A DNA stretch of 23,446 bases. It comes from Chara braunii. Taxonomy: Eukaryota; Streptophyta; Charophyceae; Charales; Characeae. Below, piece after piece: positions 1 through 9,941 of this stretch. Location: contig BFEA01000512.1 of assembly GCA_003427395.1 (NCBI GenBank), positions 523,317 to 546,762 on the forward strand. The letters run 5' to 3'. Made by a program: the position numbers and the translations under genes. The notes under the pieces are model-generated. The model searched no databases and was not told the DNA's origin. It saw only the letters and a program-made list of their open reading frames with translations. Positions within the stretch are counted from its first letter, which is position 1; each line of letters opens with the position of its first letter.

Positions 1-1739
1 CGGTTGGTCTTCCCTTCAATGCATGTGTTTTTCCATTAGTGTTGCATCTCTTTGTCATGTTCCTACTTGGTGTGATGTTCCGGTTGATCTTCCCTTCAAT
101 ACATGTGTTTTTCCATTAGTCTAGCATCTCTTTGTCATGTTTCTACTTAGTGTGATGTTCTGGTTGATCTTTCCTTCAATGCATGTGCTTTCCATCTAGC
201 TCTAGCATCTCTTTGTCATGTTCCTACTTTGTGTGATGATTCGGATGATCTTCCCTTCACATGCAAGTGTTTTCTATGTAGTCTAGGATCTCTTTGTCAA
301 GTTCATACTTAGTGTCATGTTCCGGTTGATCTTCCCTTCACATGCATGTGCTTTTTATTAGTCTAAGCACTCGTTGCCATGTTCATGATGAATGTGATGT
401 TCCGGTTGATCTTTCCCTTCATGTCTATGTGTTTTTTGCTAGTCTAGCATCTCTTTGTCTTGTTCATACTTAGTGTGATGTTCCGGTTGATCTTCTCTTC
501 ACATGCATGTGCTTTTCATTAGTCTAGTCAGTCATTATCATGTTCATACTTAGTGTGATGTTCCGGATTATCTTTCCTTCGTATGCATGTATTGCCCAGT
601 AGTCTAGTCACTCGTTGTCATGTTCACACTTAGTGTAATGATCCGGATGATCTCCCCTTCACATGCATGTGTTTTTCATTAGTCTAGACTCTCCTTGTCA
701 AGTTCATGTTCCGGAGCTTTGCCTTGTTGATCCCTTCTCCTTGTGCATGTGCTTTCCATTAGTCTAGTTTCTCATTGTCAAGTTCATGTTCCGGACCTTT
801 TACTTTGTTGAACCCTTCTCCTTTGTGCATTTGTTGTCATTAGTCTAGTCTCTCATTGTCAAGTTCATGTTCCGGATCTTTACCTTGTTGATCTCTTCTC
901 CTTTGTGCATGTGCTTCCACTGGTCTAGTCTCCTATTGTCAAGTTCATGTTCCGGATCTTTACCTTGTTGATGTCTACTCTTTGTGCATATGCTTCCAGT
1001 AGTCGAGTCTTTATTGTCAAGTTCATGTTTCGGTTCTTGTACTTTGTTGAACTCTTCTCCTTTGTGCATGTGCTTCCACTAGTCTAGTCTCTCATTGTCA
1101 AGTTCATGTTCCGGATCTTTACCTTGTTAATCTCTACTCATTGTGCATGTGCTTTCCATTAGTTTAGTTTCTCATTGTCAAGTTCATGTTCCGGATCTTT
1201 ACCTTGTTGATCTCTACTCATTGTGCATGTGCCTTCCACTAGTATAATCCTTCATTGTTAAGTTCATGTTCTGGATTTTTACCTTGTTGATCTCTTCTCT
1301 TTGTGCATGTGCTTCCACTAGGCCAGTCTTCATTGTCAAGTTCATGTTTCGGATCTTTTACTTTGTTGAACTCTTCTCCTTTGTGCATGTGCTTCCACTA
1401 GTCTAGTCTTTCATTGTCAAGTTCATATTCCAGATCTTTACCTTGTTAATCTTTACTCATTGTGCATATGTTTTCCATTAGTTTAGTCTCTTATTGTCAA
1501 GTTCATGCTCCGGATCTTTACCTTGTTGAACTCTTCTCCTTTGTGCATGTCCTTCGACTAGTCTAATCCTTCATTGTCAAGTTCATGTTCCGGATCTTTT
1601 TACTTTGTTAAATCTTCGCCTTTGTGAATGTGCTTCCACTAGTCTAGTCTCTCATTGTCAAGTTCATGTCCCGGATCTCTACCTTGTTGATCTGTATTCA
1701 GTGTGCATGTGTTTTCCATTGGTCTAGTTTCACATTGTC
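1..1739. repeat. Tandem array of ~80-bp units, two subfamilies
   Basis: About 21 head-to-tail units of 77-82 bp fill the left end; the array starts at the window edge, so it probably continues leftwards. Units to ~690 carry the words CTTAGTGTGATGTTCCGG and GATCTTCCCTTCA (subfamily 1). From ~700 on, the phase is kept but the core becomes GTTCCGGATCTTTACCTTG with TTGTGCATGTGCTTCC (subfamily 2). Within subfamily 2 a four-unit, ~319-bp higher-order period is visible: the units starting near 1038, 1119 and 1199 recur with their private variants near 1357, 1438 and 1518. No coding capacity is credible. This is a satellite or large minisatellite. Confidence 0.93.
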
Positions 1740-1840
1740 ATGTTATTCCAAAATATACTTATTCAATCTCTCACTACGAGACGGGTGATCGACGTTTGGT
1801 TGCTGTTACGGGGGACTGAGTTGATTAGGGGTTCTTCTTG

Positions 1841-1906
<66 letters not shown>

Positions 1907-1911
1907 TTTTC
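1841..1911. repeat. (CT)n microsatellite
   Basis: A nearly pure CT dinucleotide run with two short T-rich interruptions at its right end. The apparent Leu/Ser or Arg/Glu reading frames across it are products of the repeat. Confidence 0.97.
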
Positions 1912-3974
1912 TCATTCCCTCACTTGGCATATGACTAACCCTTCTCCCCTCACTTGAAAACATTGTCAGGGTACGGACGGTGACCGAAATCAGACCTCAC
2001 TTGGTGGAGAAAGAGGACGAGGGGAGGATAGCCGGTCTCTTGTGACACCAAGAAGGACGTTTGAAAAAGTGAGAGAAAGACGGGATCCGGAAGGAAGCAT
2101 AAGTTGAGAGAAAGGTAAGTTTGACTCAACCATTTCCCCGACTGCATGACTATGAGAAGAGAATGGGTTGATTGAGCATCAAGAGGGAACAAAGAGCAGC
2201 CAAAGGATTTGAAAAGATACGCATGTGGGAAGGGCTATGTGGTTGACCCCCAACGAGAGATTGTATGGATCTTCTTGCTTGTGTGGGATCGTGCAAGTGA
2301 GTGATGGCTAGAAATGCCTTGAGCGGGATAGGGGCGAGAGGAACTGGGCATCAAGAGTAAAAGGGAAGAGAGACAAAGGGGCTATGGGACGCTTGACGTA
2401 GAGCCAACCCATGGAAATGACTTTTGCGCATTAAGACTTGAGGTGTAAATGAGAGTGCAATCGTACGAAGGAAATTGTGATGATGTGTGTGCATGCATAT
2501 AAGGACCCCGAAAAGACTAAGGGGCCTACTTCAATAATGAGGAAAGCAAATTGTGAGACCCAATGGATGCATAGAGGCGAGGAAGAGGATGGCCCCGCCG
2601 CACCCCGATGACGCCATATAGCCACAATGCTTAGGGAAATGGTGCGTGGCCTAAGGATGACGCTTAGCCTACGCACAAGAGAAGAGAAATACTCAAAGAA
2701 CCCTTGGACTGCGTGCGTATTGGAAGGAGCAATTGTATGAGAACACGACAAAGAATTAAAAAAAAATCAGCGTTGCGACCAGCGAGACTACCACCCGGTG
2801 TGAGGGCTGAGCTACATCCCCAATGTCAAAGCTCTCTCGCGCGATGGCCCACCCCCATCCATCTCAAAACACTAGGTGGGGGTGACCTTGGGACGAATGG
2901 CCCGCGCCCTGAGCATGAGTGTGCGCGGGCCGAGCCAACTGAGACCCGCAGTGGGGTCGACTAAGGCTCGAAAGTCTATCGGGGTTTGGCCCTACAAAAA
3001 TGGTGGAGGTGAAGGGCATGGGGTTAAATTGACCCTTGCGATTCCGACGGGGGTGCCCGACGCATTGACGTATACACAACCCAAAATAAGGAAAATGGAC
3101 TTGTGTTTGCCCTTTCCCTTGTGAGAAATCAGATTTGAGGGTGGCTGGGCGCATGGCATGGTCAGGCCTGGAGGTATAACATGCATGCTATGCACTTGAT
3201 CAGCCGTTCCTTTGAGGAATGACTCTAGCCCTCCTTCGTCCGGTGCTAGTGTTTGCCAGTCCGGGGAAGGCTTGGGCAAGTCGCAGGTTGACCCTTCCTC
3301 TTCGTATGAAAGAAGGGTTCCGATTACCTGGCAGGCGGTTGGTGCTTGGCTTAGGCCAGGTTCCAATGAAAATCCCATGGTGGAGTGATCCGACCGAATG
3401 GGTGGTTTCCCCTTCTTCTTTGAGCCCAGCGGGCTCATGCACTTTGCACCTTTTTAATGATTGAAGGAACCAATATGAACACAACGGGTCATCAAGAAAG
3501 GACAATCCTACCCTATGAAAGGACAGACAAGTGAAGAGAAGGGAAATGAAGGGAGTTGCTAGACTCCAAGGAAAACTAGCTCACCTTGAAGATTCTCACG
3601 AGAAGGAACCAACCACTACGTATGAAAGTAGGGCGAGTGACACTCATTGTCCTGAGAGAAAATCTGTGAGTTATGGGTAGGAAGCGCTGGGTGCACCAAG
3701 GGAATAACACTTGTACTATGTGTGTCCCACTTGGGACTTGTGCTTGCATGATTGGATTCGAGCGTCCTGCCTTTCGGAAGAAAAGGATTGGTCTGCACCG
3801 GCCAGTGCGGGTTGCGAAACGTTGTTCTCTTTTGTAGGCTGCCGTGTGTTCGTACGTGGAGGTCAGGTCATCGAGCTGTCGGACGGGAGTTTGTCACGTC
3901 GGTTGATTAGTAGCATTCTCGTTCGAGCGGTGACTGCCTTTTTATGAAAACAGGGGTCGGGTGCTGAAAACAAG
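1912..3974. other. No recognisable gene; possible leader of the paralogue block
   Basis: I see no convincing protein family, RNA gene or repeat array in this ~2 kb. The overlapping short reading frames on both strands at 2704-3505 have no recognisable motif. In the frame of ORF-A, 3711-3947 stays open with reasonable composition and ends in a TGA shortly before the ORF-A start codon, so it might be a decayed upstream coding part, but no motif supports this. A TATA-like CATATAAGG lies near 2495. No copy of a downstream segment that would mark an LTR was found by eye. Confidence 0.5.
2899..2931. repeat. GC-rich perfect hairpin
   Basis: Arms GGCCCGCGC (2899-2907) and GCGCGGGCC (2923-2931) are exact reverse complements with a 15-nt loop. 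It stands alone; no T-run follows and no gene end is nearby, so I do not call it a terminator. Confidence 0.7.
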
Positions 3975-4786
3975 ATGGCGCGATGGTTGCCCTCCCCGAT
4001 CTATACTAGCGGCCCGGAAATGCCAGTAGATGTAAAGAATGGGGTATCGGTCGTCCTTCCGAAAAATGGAACGTGGACGGACCTTGAACCAACGTATCAA
4101 ATGGTAATGCGGGAAGGAGAGGATGTTTTCCTTTGGATAGAAACAATATGGACTAACGTCAGCTTGACGAGGTTGTCACCAAGTTTAATGGATTTGGAAT
4201 TTCGAGGGACAGTGGAAACCCGGGTGTGAGTCTACTTGTCGCAAGATGGGAGAAAGCTATGATCATAGAGTTGGCACTCGTGAATACGCCGGACGAGTTG
4301 TTTAGGAAGGCAGAAGCAGAGGTTGTGTCGGCTGCATGTCAACGGAGGGAAATGAAAATGGAAAAGGTAGACGTACGGGTGAAACTTGGGGATAGAGGAA
4401 GCATGAGGCGACCCGTAAGAACCATGCGATGTGTGCTGCCCTCCTTCCTAGTGGATGCGGTTTTCGGAACTTGGAGCAGGCTAGTACGGATATGCCAGTC
4501 CATGACGAACCTTGGCCTATACCAATGCGCTAGGCAATATTTTTTTCGGTTATCAGTAGAGATGGGGCCGTTCGAGGGGAACTGGGCGGAGGAGCTGGCC
4601 GAGATACTAAACTGCCTTAGCATAGGCAATATCTTTGTCCCTAGCGCTGTACATTGGGGGATAGTCTACATGAATGTGGCAATAGGGGAGACGTTTCTAG
4701 ATAGGGTAAGGGAGTTGGTGTACGACGAGGAGGACGACTTCAGTGATGAAGATGAAGATGAAGAGATAGAGGACTGGGACTTCTAA
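3975..4786 (+). pseudogene. ORF-A: first of four tandem paralogues of an unrecognised family (broken)
   Basis: The start ATG at 3975 is chosen because the following residues (MARW...) resemble the start of ORF-C (MARR...). The N-terminal part carries the family's LP motif (VVLPKNG), a Trp seven residues along from the LP leucine, and an E-T-I-W motif. The C-terminal part carries LPSFLVDAVFG, then a helical stretch with YFFRLSVEMGPFEGN, and ends in a strongly acidic Asp/Glu tail (about residues 245-270) not seen in the paralogues. Two lesions split it. One is an in-frame TGA at 4227-4229, in a column that is Arg/Ser/Thr in the other copies, so CGA to TGA would explain it. The other is a 4-nt loss just after, where ORF-B keeps a duplicated GATG and this copy has one. 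The reading frame changes there. Function unknown; I recognise no known domain. Confidence 0.72.
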
Positions 4787-4867
4787 GAGAGATGGGGAAA
4801 CTTAACTTAGGAAGGACGGGTGGCCTGGTATTGTGCAGGAAAGGGAAAGATGACTAGAGAAGAAAGG

Positions 4868-5604
4868 ATGATGGAATACCCCCTCAAAGGCTGGGAACCA
4901 CGGCGACTCAGAGGAGGAATAAAAATGTCTTTACCAACAGAGAACGGATGAAGAGGAACCACGTGCGACTCGATTGGGTTTGAGGTTGCCCGGGACTTGT
5001 CATATGTATGGACAGAGCGGATTTGGAACTCGATAAGGGAAAAGGAAGGTTGGGATGATATAGCAGAAGGTAAGGTAGAGTCAGTTGGAAGGATTGTCCT
5101 TTCCGAGGATGGATGACACCTGTTTTGCACCATGTTAGCAATGGGACAAGACCCGAGTGGTTTCTAGGGGATGCAGAGGCCCGAACCCGAAAGAAAGGCA
5201 AGTTGTTCGCCAATGAGGGATGGGACGAAGTTAGTAGTAGAGTTCTGATGGGAGGATGGAAGAAACTTAAGCCTCCAAGTTTACGGATAACGGCTTGGGT
5301 ACCAGAATTCATAGCCGAGTGGTTTGGGGGGTTTGAGCACATTTTAGAAGTAGCCGACTCCATGAGAAAGGTGCATATAGAGTGTGTCTGGCTGACTGAG
5401 GAGTTCTATAGGCTCTCATTGAAATATGGGCCCTTCTACGGAGATAAAGCCAAGGAAGTCATCATCGTCCTAAGAATAGGCAGGTATAACCGCCTAGAGG
5501 TAGAGGCGGAGTCTTGGGACGCCATAGTTAGCCGGGAGGCGGCGACCGCACCCTCCTACATAGACGATGTCTTTAAACTATTTGAGGTGCTGTGGTTCGA
5601 CTAA
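4868..5604 (+). pseudogene. ORF-B: second tandem paralogue (broken)
   Basis: Tandem ATG codons at 4868 and 4871 begin the frame, followed at 4925 by MSLPTENG, the LP motif of the family. In-frame TGA codons lie at 4949-4951 and 5114-5116. Both fall on columns that are Trp in a paralogue: the first opposite the Trp of ORF-A in an ungapped 27-residue stretch, the second opposite the Trp of ORF-C in LSEEGW. The frame shifts by one near 5145. The remainder reads VPEFIAEWFGG, FYRLSLKYGPFYGD, SWDAIVSRE and SYIDDVFKLFE, the family's C-terminal signature. It is the shortest member (~245 codons). The spacer from ORF-A is only ~80 bp. No known family recognised. Confidence 0.72.
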
Positions 5605-5912
5605 ACAAGGACGGGGGATCGATCACCGCAAAAAGGCCTGAGTGTGGACGGTGCTTGTGAATTGAGGTGTAACATAAGAAAGGGAGTGTGTACATTAGGC
5701 CGTAGATGGTGCATAAGGATTGAAACAAGGGGGAAGTGGCAACAACCGGAAAAAAGGGGGCATGGGTAGAATTGAACGTGTATGAGTTGGGGATAGCGGC
5801 AAGAACCAGTGTATGATAAGTAGGGAGGGCTGAAAGACTAAAACACGAAAGGCATGGAATCTCGGTGAGTGCAGCAATCAGACTCAAAAAGCAGGAAAGG
5901 AGACATTGCGAG
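5605..5912. other. Spacer between ORF-B and ORF-C
   Basis: About 300 bp, purine-rich on the plus strand, with no conserved motif of the paralogue family and no other feature that I can support. It is clearly longer than the spacers before ORF-B and ORF-D. Confidence 0.5.
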
Positions 5913-6704
5913 ATGGCCCGACGAAAGACGTTCTAGGCGGATAGACTTCATGGGATCCTACCACCAAGAATATCAGAGGGCACAGTCGAAATAAGCCTGC
6001 CGGCAAGAAATACGGTAGGCAATCCGGTAATGGACTGGGTGGGGGTAGAGTTGGTGGAAGATACGGTGTACCTAGTAGTGGAGCTGGAATGACGTGCAAG
6101 AGGGGAGTTTGGGGGCGTAGACTTGAACCTCCCAGGGCGTGTACATGCGACGGGATCCTTACACCTGTCGGAAGAGGGATGGCGGACCTTTGGGATTGCT
6201 TTGGCTTCCGGGGATGACCCCGTGCGAATGTTTGAAGGGGCATGGCAAGTAACCTGGTGGGAGGGGTTTGAGTTTGCAGATCCAGAACGAGATGACGTGA
6301 CGGCTAAGGTGAAAGTCGCCGCGGCAAGGGTTTTTGAGCTGCCAAATGAGGTCGTACGAATGAGTCTACCACCCTTCCTACTAAGACGAATGGGAGGCAT
6401 AGAACGAGTGGAGCAGGCGGTGATTGCCGTAACTAGGCTAAATTTTGACGAAGCATTAAGGTATCGAGAATACTATTGGGCGTTCCTAGAGATGGGGCCT
6501 TTCGGGGACGAACAAGGGCGCGAGGTGCTTTGCATTCTACAAACAACAGTAAATACTAGGCCAGGAGTCCCACAAATAAGCGATGAGACCATGTGGAGAG
6601 TCATCCGGCGAGAGGTAGGTCGGGGCGCGACCTACCTAGACGATCTCTACGGACTGTACGAACAGCAAGAGGGGGCTACCGCTCCCGGGGGTATAGAGGG
6701 ATAA
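5913..6704 (+). pseudogene. ORF-C: third tandem paralogue, least damaged C-terminal half
   Basis: ATG at 5913 gives MARRKTF, matching the start of ORF-A. A TAG at 5934-5936 (CAG to TAG would restore Gln) and a TGA at 6090-6092 (opposite the Trp of the IW/RW motif in ORF-A, -B and -D) are the only interruptions, and there is no frameshift over 264 codons. From 6093 to the TAA at 6704 the frame is open: LSEEGWRTFGIALASG, MSLPPFLLRRMGG, YYWAFLEMGPFGDE, MWRVIRREVG and TYLDDLYGLYE. These give the clearest view of the family's conserved columns: P-x-F, GPF, W-x-x-I-x-RE and YLD. No signal peptide, membrane helix or known catalytic motif is visible. Function unknown. Confidence 0.75.
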
Positions 6705-6790
6705 TTGGGACTAGAAAAGAGAAATGAAAACACGAAGGGCAAGGGAGACAGTAGGTGGGCGGATTCTGAAGATTGGTTGTGACCCTTTCT

Positions 6791-7639
6791 ATGTGGACAA
6801 TGCAGGAAATCACCAAGGTAACAATGGAAGCAAGACGTGAGCGAGTGGAACGCCAGCCCCGTGTGCGCATGGAATGCCAGCCCCGGTACCCTAGACCACC
6901 CTGGAACAACGGTGGACGATCGGAAGTATTTCTCCCGCCGAGTTCTACCTATCGGGGGTTCGACACAGAATGGCGGGCCGTGACTTTGGGAAGGGACGCC
7001 GCCTTCATGTTAGTAGAATGTCGGTGGACAGGGATGAGACTCAACCGAGGACCCGGAGACGATCTGTTCTCCAATCTGGAGGTTACCGGGACCATGTATC
7101 TGCCTGAGATCGACTGACATTCGTTGGGGGTGGAGATAGCACAAGGTCACGTGCTGACACCGGTCTTTCAAAGGGCCGCCCGGACGTTGACCCGGATAGG
7201 ACATTCGGTCAGGGGAAGAAGGAACGTTGGCTTGCTAACCCGGGTGGAAATGGGAGGTTGGAGGGAGTTCAGGGCACCGACCACACCGCCGAGATGCCGA
7301 GTGCCCCGTTTTATGATAGACCTCGTCTTCGGAAGCCTCGCAAGGGCGAGGGAGCTGGCAGACTCAGCGATAGTCTGGGCAAGTCACTTTCCCTGCCCTA
7401 CCATTGGGATGTTCTACGATATCGCTGTGGATCATGGGCCGTTCAGGGGAAACAGGGCCCGCGAATTACTAGAAGTCATCCACATCCTGATGTTTTGTGC
7501 GCCCCGGCTAGACTGGACAGGGTGCGAACGCATAATCCAAAGGGAAATCGAGATAGGGGAGAATTATCTAACGGGGGTGGCTCAACTATTCGAGGAGTCT
7601 ACCGAGCCAAAAGAGCCGCGAGGGCGAGAGCGAGATTAG
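6791..7639 (+). pseudogene. ORF-D: fourth tandem paralogue, single nonsense codon
   Basis: The first in-frame ATG is 6791, about 85 bp after the stop of ORF-C. The N-terminus is longer than in the others and contains an approximate repeat rich in Arg, Gln and Pro (RQPRVRMECQPRYPRP). The frame holds throughout 283 codons and is interrupted once, by TGA at 7115-7117, in exactly the column where ORF-C has Trp and ORF-B also has TGA. The C-terminal half shows VPRFMIDLVFGS, FYDIAVDHGPFRGN, ERIIQREIEIG and NYLTGVAQLFEES. If the TGA were read through or were sense, this would be a full-length member. It ends ~470 bp before the gag ATG on the same strand. Function unknown. Confidence 0.75.
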
Positions 7640-8108
7640 CATCCGCAGGCGGGTCAATAGGGCAGATCGAATATAGTTCGCTGCGTACGGAAGTTCGCCG
7701 ATGAGAATAAGAAAGGGTCCTCGGACTTGGATGGCTAAAACCCACTAGAAAAACAAAGAAGGGGCGGGGCAGACTCATAATGATTGACCATAACCCTGAA
7801 GGTCCAAAACGGGAAACGCTGCTCGGGAAGACTTCCCCTAGTAGGATGCCTAACCCAGACTCCCTCGCGTCGACCAACGGGACAAGGGCAATGCAAACGA
7901 GCTTGTGATAAAGGAAGCCCAGTCATGTTCATAGCTCGGTTGGGCGGAGGGGTCAGTCGTGGCTCCTCCTTAAGGAAGGGCAATCAGAAAACGAGGATAG
8001 GAAAGGAGGCTATAAAGGTAAGCCAACAGAGCTGGGATCCTAGGGAACCTAAATACCTCGCATTGCGTGTGTCCTAAGAATTCTTTGGCTTATGCAGAAC
8101 TAGGCAAA
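7640..8108. promoter_or_regulatory. Spacer before gag with a TATA-like box (weak)
   Basis: No gene is supported here. TATAAAG at 8011-8017 lies ~90 bp upstream of the likely gag ATG at 8109, a plausible distance for a core promoter plus short leader. A single such match is weak evidence. I looked for a primer-binding site complementary to a plant initiator tRNA (TGGTATCAGAGC type) and saw none. Confidence 0.25.
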
Positions 8109-9935
8109 ATGGCAATGGAAGAGGAGACAGATAACCGTAAAAGTGAAGGAGAACCAGGCTTAGAAGGCAGTGTCGCACAAAGCGAAGGGGGGCAGAAGGA
8201 CAGAGAATCGATAAATCCGGATGGTACCAAAGGGAACCGGAAGGAAATCTCCACAGGGGAAAGCTCGGGGAAAGCTGGGGGAAGAAGGCAAGGGACTCAG
8301 GGGACTAAGGAAGGCAGAAATAAGGATAGGGCAAACCCCCGAAACTCGGAAGGATCCATGCCTAAGAAAGTAAGGGTCACGGACACGAGGCGCAAACTAG
8401 CCGAGATAGACAAGAGGACCGCGGAATATAAGGCAAGACTGATTGAGGAAATGATGACTGGGAACGAAGAAGGTCCTCTGCAGGAGGAACCCCAGGACGA
8501 ACGGAAAGCCAGCCAAGGTGGGACTGGACAAGGGGATAAAGGTAGTGACCGTGGGGGAACGCCGAGCAAGAGAAGGAAAGAGAGAGAGGACTCTTCGGGG
8601 ATGGAAGCAGAAAAGGCTACGACTCCGCCAACCATGGACAGTAGGGTTAGCCGCCTGCCAATCACGCCAGCAGTAGCGTGAGGATGCGAAGGACTTTGGA
8701 GCCTTAGGGAAAGAGTGTTGGGATGGTTTGACCCGGAAGGAACTATGAAAACCAGGGAGGGATAGAAGGCCGGCAAGGAAAGTCCGGATAACAGTGTGGC
8801 AGGCGAGGCCAGCAGCTCCGAGGGCGGCCGTAAGAAGATAGTGTCGTCCCTCACGCGAGCACTAAACAAAAATCAAGGCTATCGGACAGACTTCAAGAAA
8901 AAGCTGACTTTCGATGGAGCAAACACCACGGAGTTTCTGATCGACTACGAGAACCTAGTTGCGTTACTAAAGTGGACCGAGGAGGAAAAAATGGACCATC
9001 TAGGACAGCATGTGTCGTTAAGCCTAGGGCGGGACATAATGGTCATTGTAGTCGTAAGCCGGTCTTGGAAGGAGACCCGGGATGTGATGATGCGGAAGTA
9101 CCTAGCGGCAGAGAAAATGGCAATGGAGGCTGACCTAGCGGCAGTTCAGAGGAAGAACTTCGCAACGTACAATGATTTCCTACGGGAATTTACTCTAGTA
9201 GCACTAAGGATCCCTGGGGTCACGGACCGGATAATGAGCAAATATTTCCTCAGGCGGTTCTTCGAGTTCGATAAAGACAAGATCCTGTCATCTTACCAAC
9301 AGACGAGCAAGTTCGTAAACACGCGGGATGTTGATTTTAGCACTGTAACGGATCTGGCTGAGAAAACGGTAGTAACAGAAACGCTGGTCTTGCTCAAGGA
9401 AGGAAAGATCATAAATCTGACCAGTAGGACGGGCGACAAGGTAAAAAAGGGAATTGAAAGTCTACATGAACGGGTGCACGGGGTCGACAATAAGATTGAA
9501 AGGATGGAAGGCGCGCTACTGGTCATGAAGGCGCAAGTATCCCGACCCGCCCTCCCTCCCCGGGAAGCTGTGGTTCCGCCAGTTGTAGTCAACCGGGGAT
9601 TCGGAAGGAGAGATCTTGCTAACGAGCAATGCAAGTACTGTACCGCGATAGGACATTATGTGCGCGCGTGCCCAAAGCTCAACCATGATATTATGAAAAG
9701 AAGGTGTACCAGGTCATTAAAGGGGGAGATATTTGGACCACAAGGGGAACGGGTGAACTGGAACTCGCCAGGCGGGATGCGGCGGGCCATTATCATGCTC
9801 AACGGGCTAAAATTAACAGTCGTAGAAGCCGAACCGGTGGGTGAGATCATCTGGGATCAACTCTGGGGGCGCGCACCGCATGCCAACTTTATTTTGGAAA
9901 GTGACGGACGTGATAGGGTGAATGCAACCACTTGA
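8109..9935 (+). pseudogene. Gag polyprotein, with CCHC zinc knuckle
   Basis: The first ATG in frame is 8109. The N-terminal ~200 residues are hydrophilic and low-complexity (Glu/Gly/Lys/Ser), with a charged helix around KLAEIDKRTAEYKARL. In-frame TGA at 8679-8681 and TAG at 8763-8765 split this part from the rest although the frame is unchanged. From ~8790 the capsid-like helical region follows (DGANTTEFLIDYENLVALLK, then MMRKYLAAEKM). A single zinc knuckle of the C-x2-C-x4-H-x4-C type lies at 9630-9671 (C-KY-C...H...C), where packaging of element RNA is expected from family knowledge. Total about 609 codons to the TGA at 9933-9935. The pol frame continues in the same phase after that TGA. 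Confidence 0.88.
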
Positions 9936-9941
9936 CTGGGA

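Noticed and set aside
1740-1963. Leu/Ser and Arg/Glu repeat ORFs
   Set aside because: Translations of the (CT)n microsatellite.
4949-7117. TGA as selenocysteine or a variant genetic code
   Set aside because: TAG and TAA also interrupt neighbouring frames, frameshifts are present, and no conserved downstream stem-loop is common to the TGA sites. Deamination is simpler.
7258-7704. 148-codon plus-strand frame overlapping ORF-D
   Set aside because: It is a shifted reading of ORF-D; the ORF-D phase carries all conserved family motifs.
8297-8869. 190-codon minus-strand frame opposite gag
   Set aside because: Ser/Leu/Pro-rich shadow of the low-complexity gag N-terminus, without any motif.
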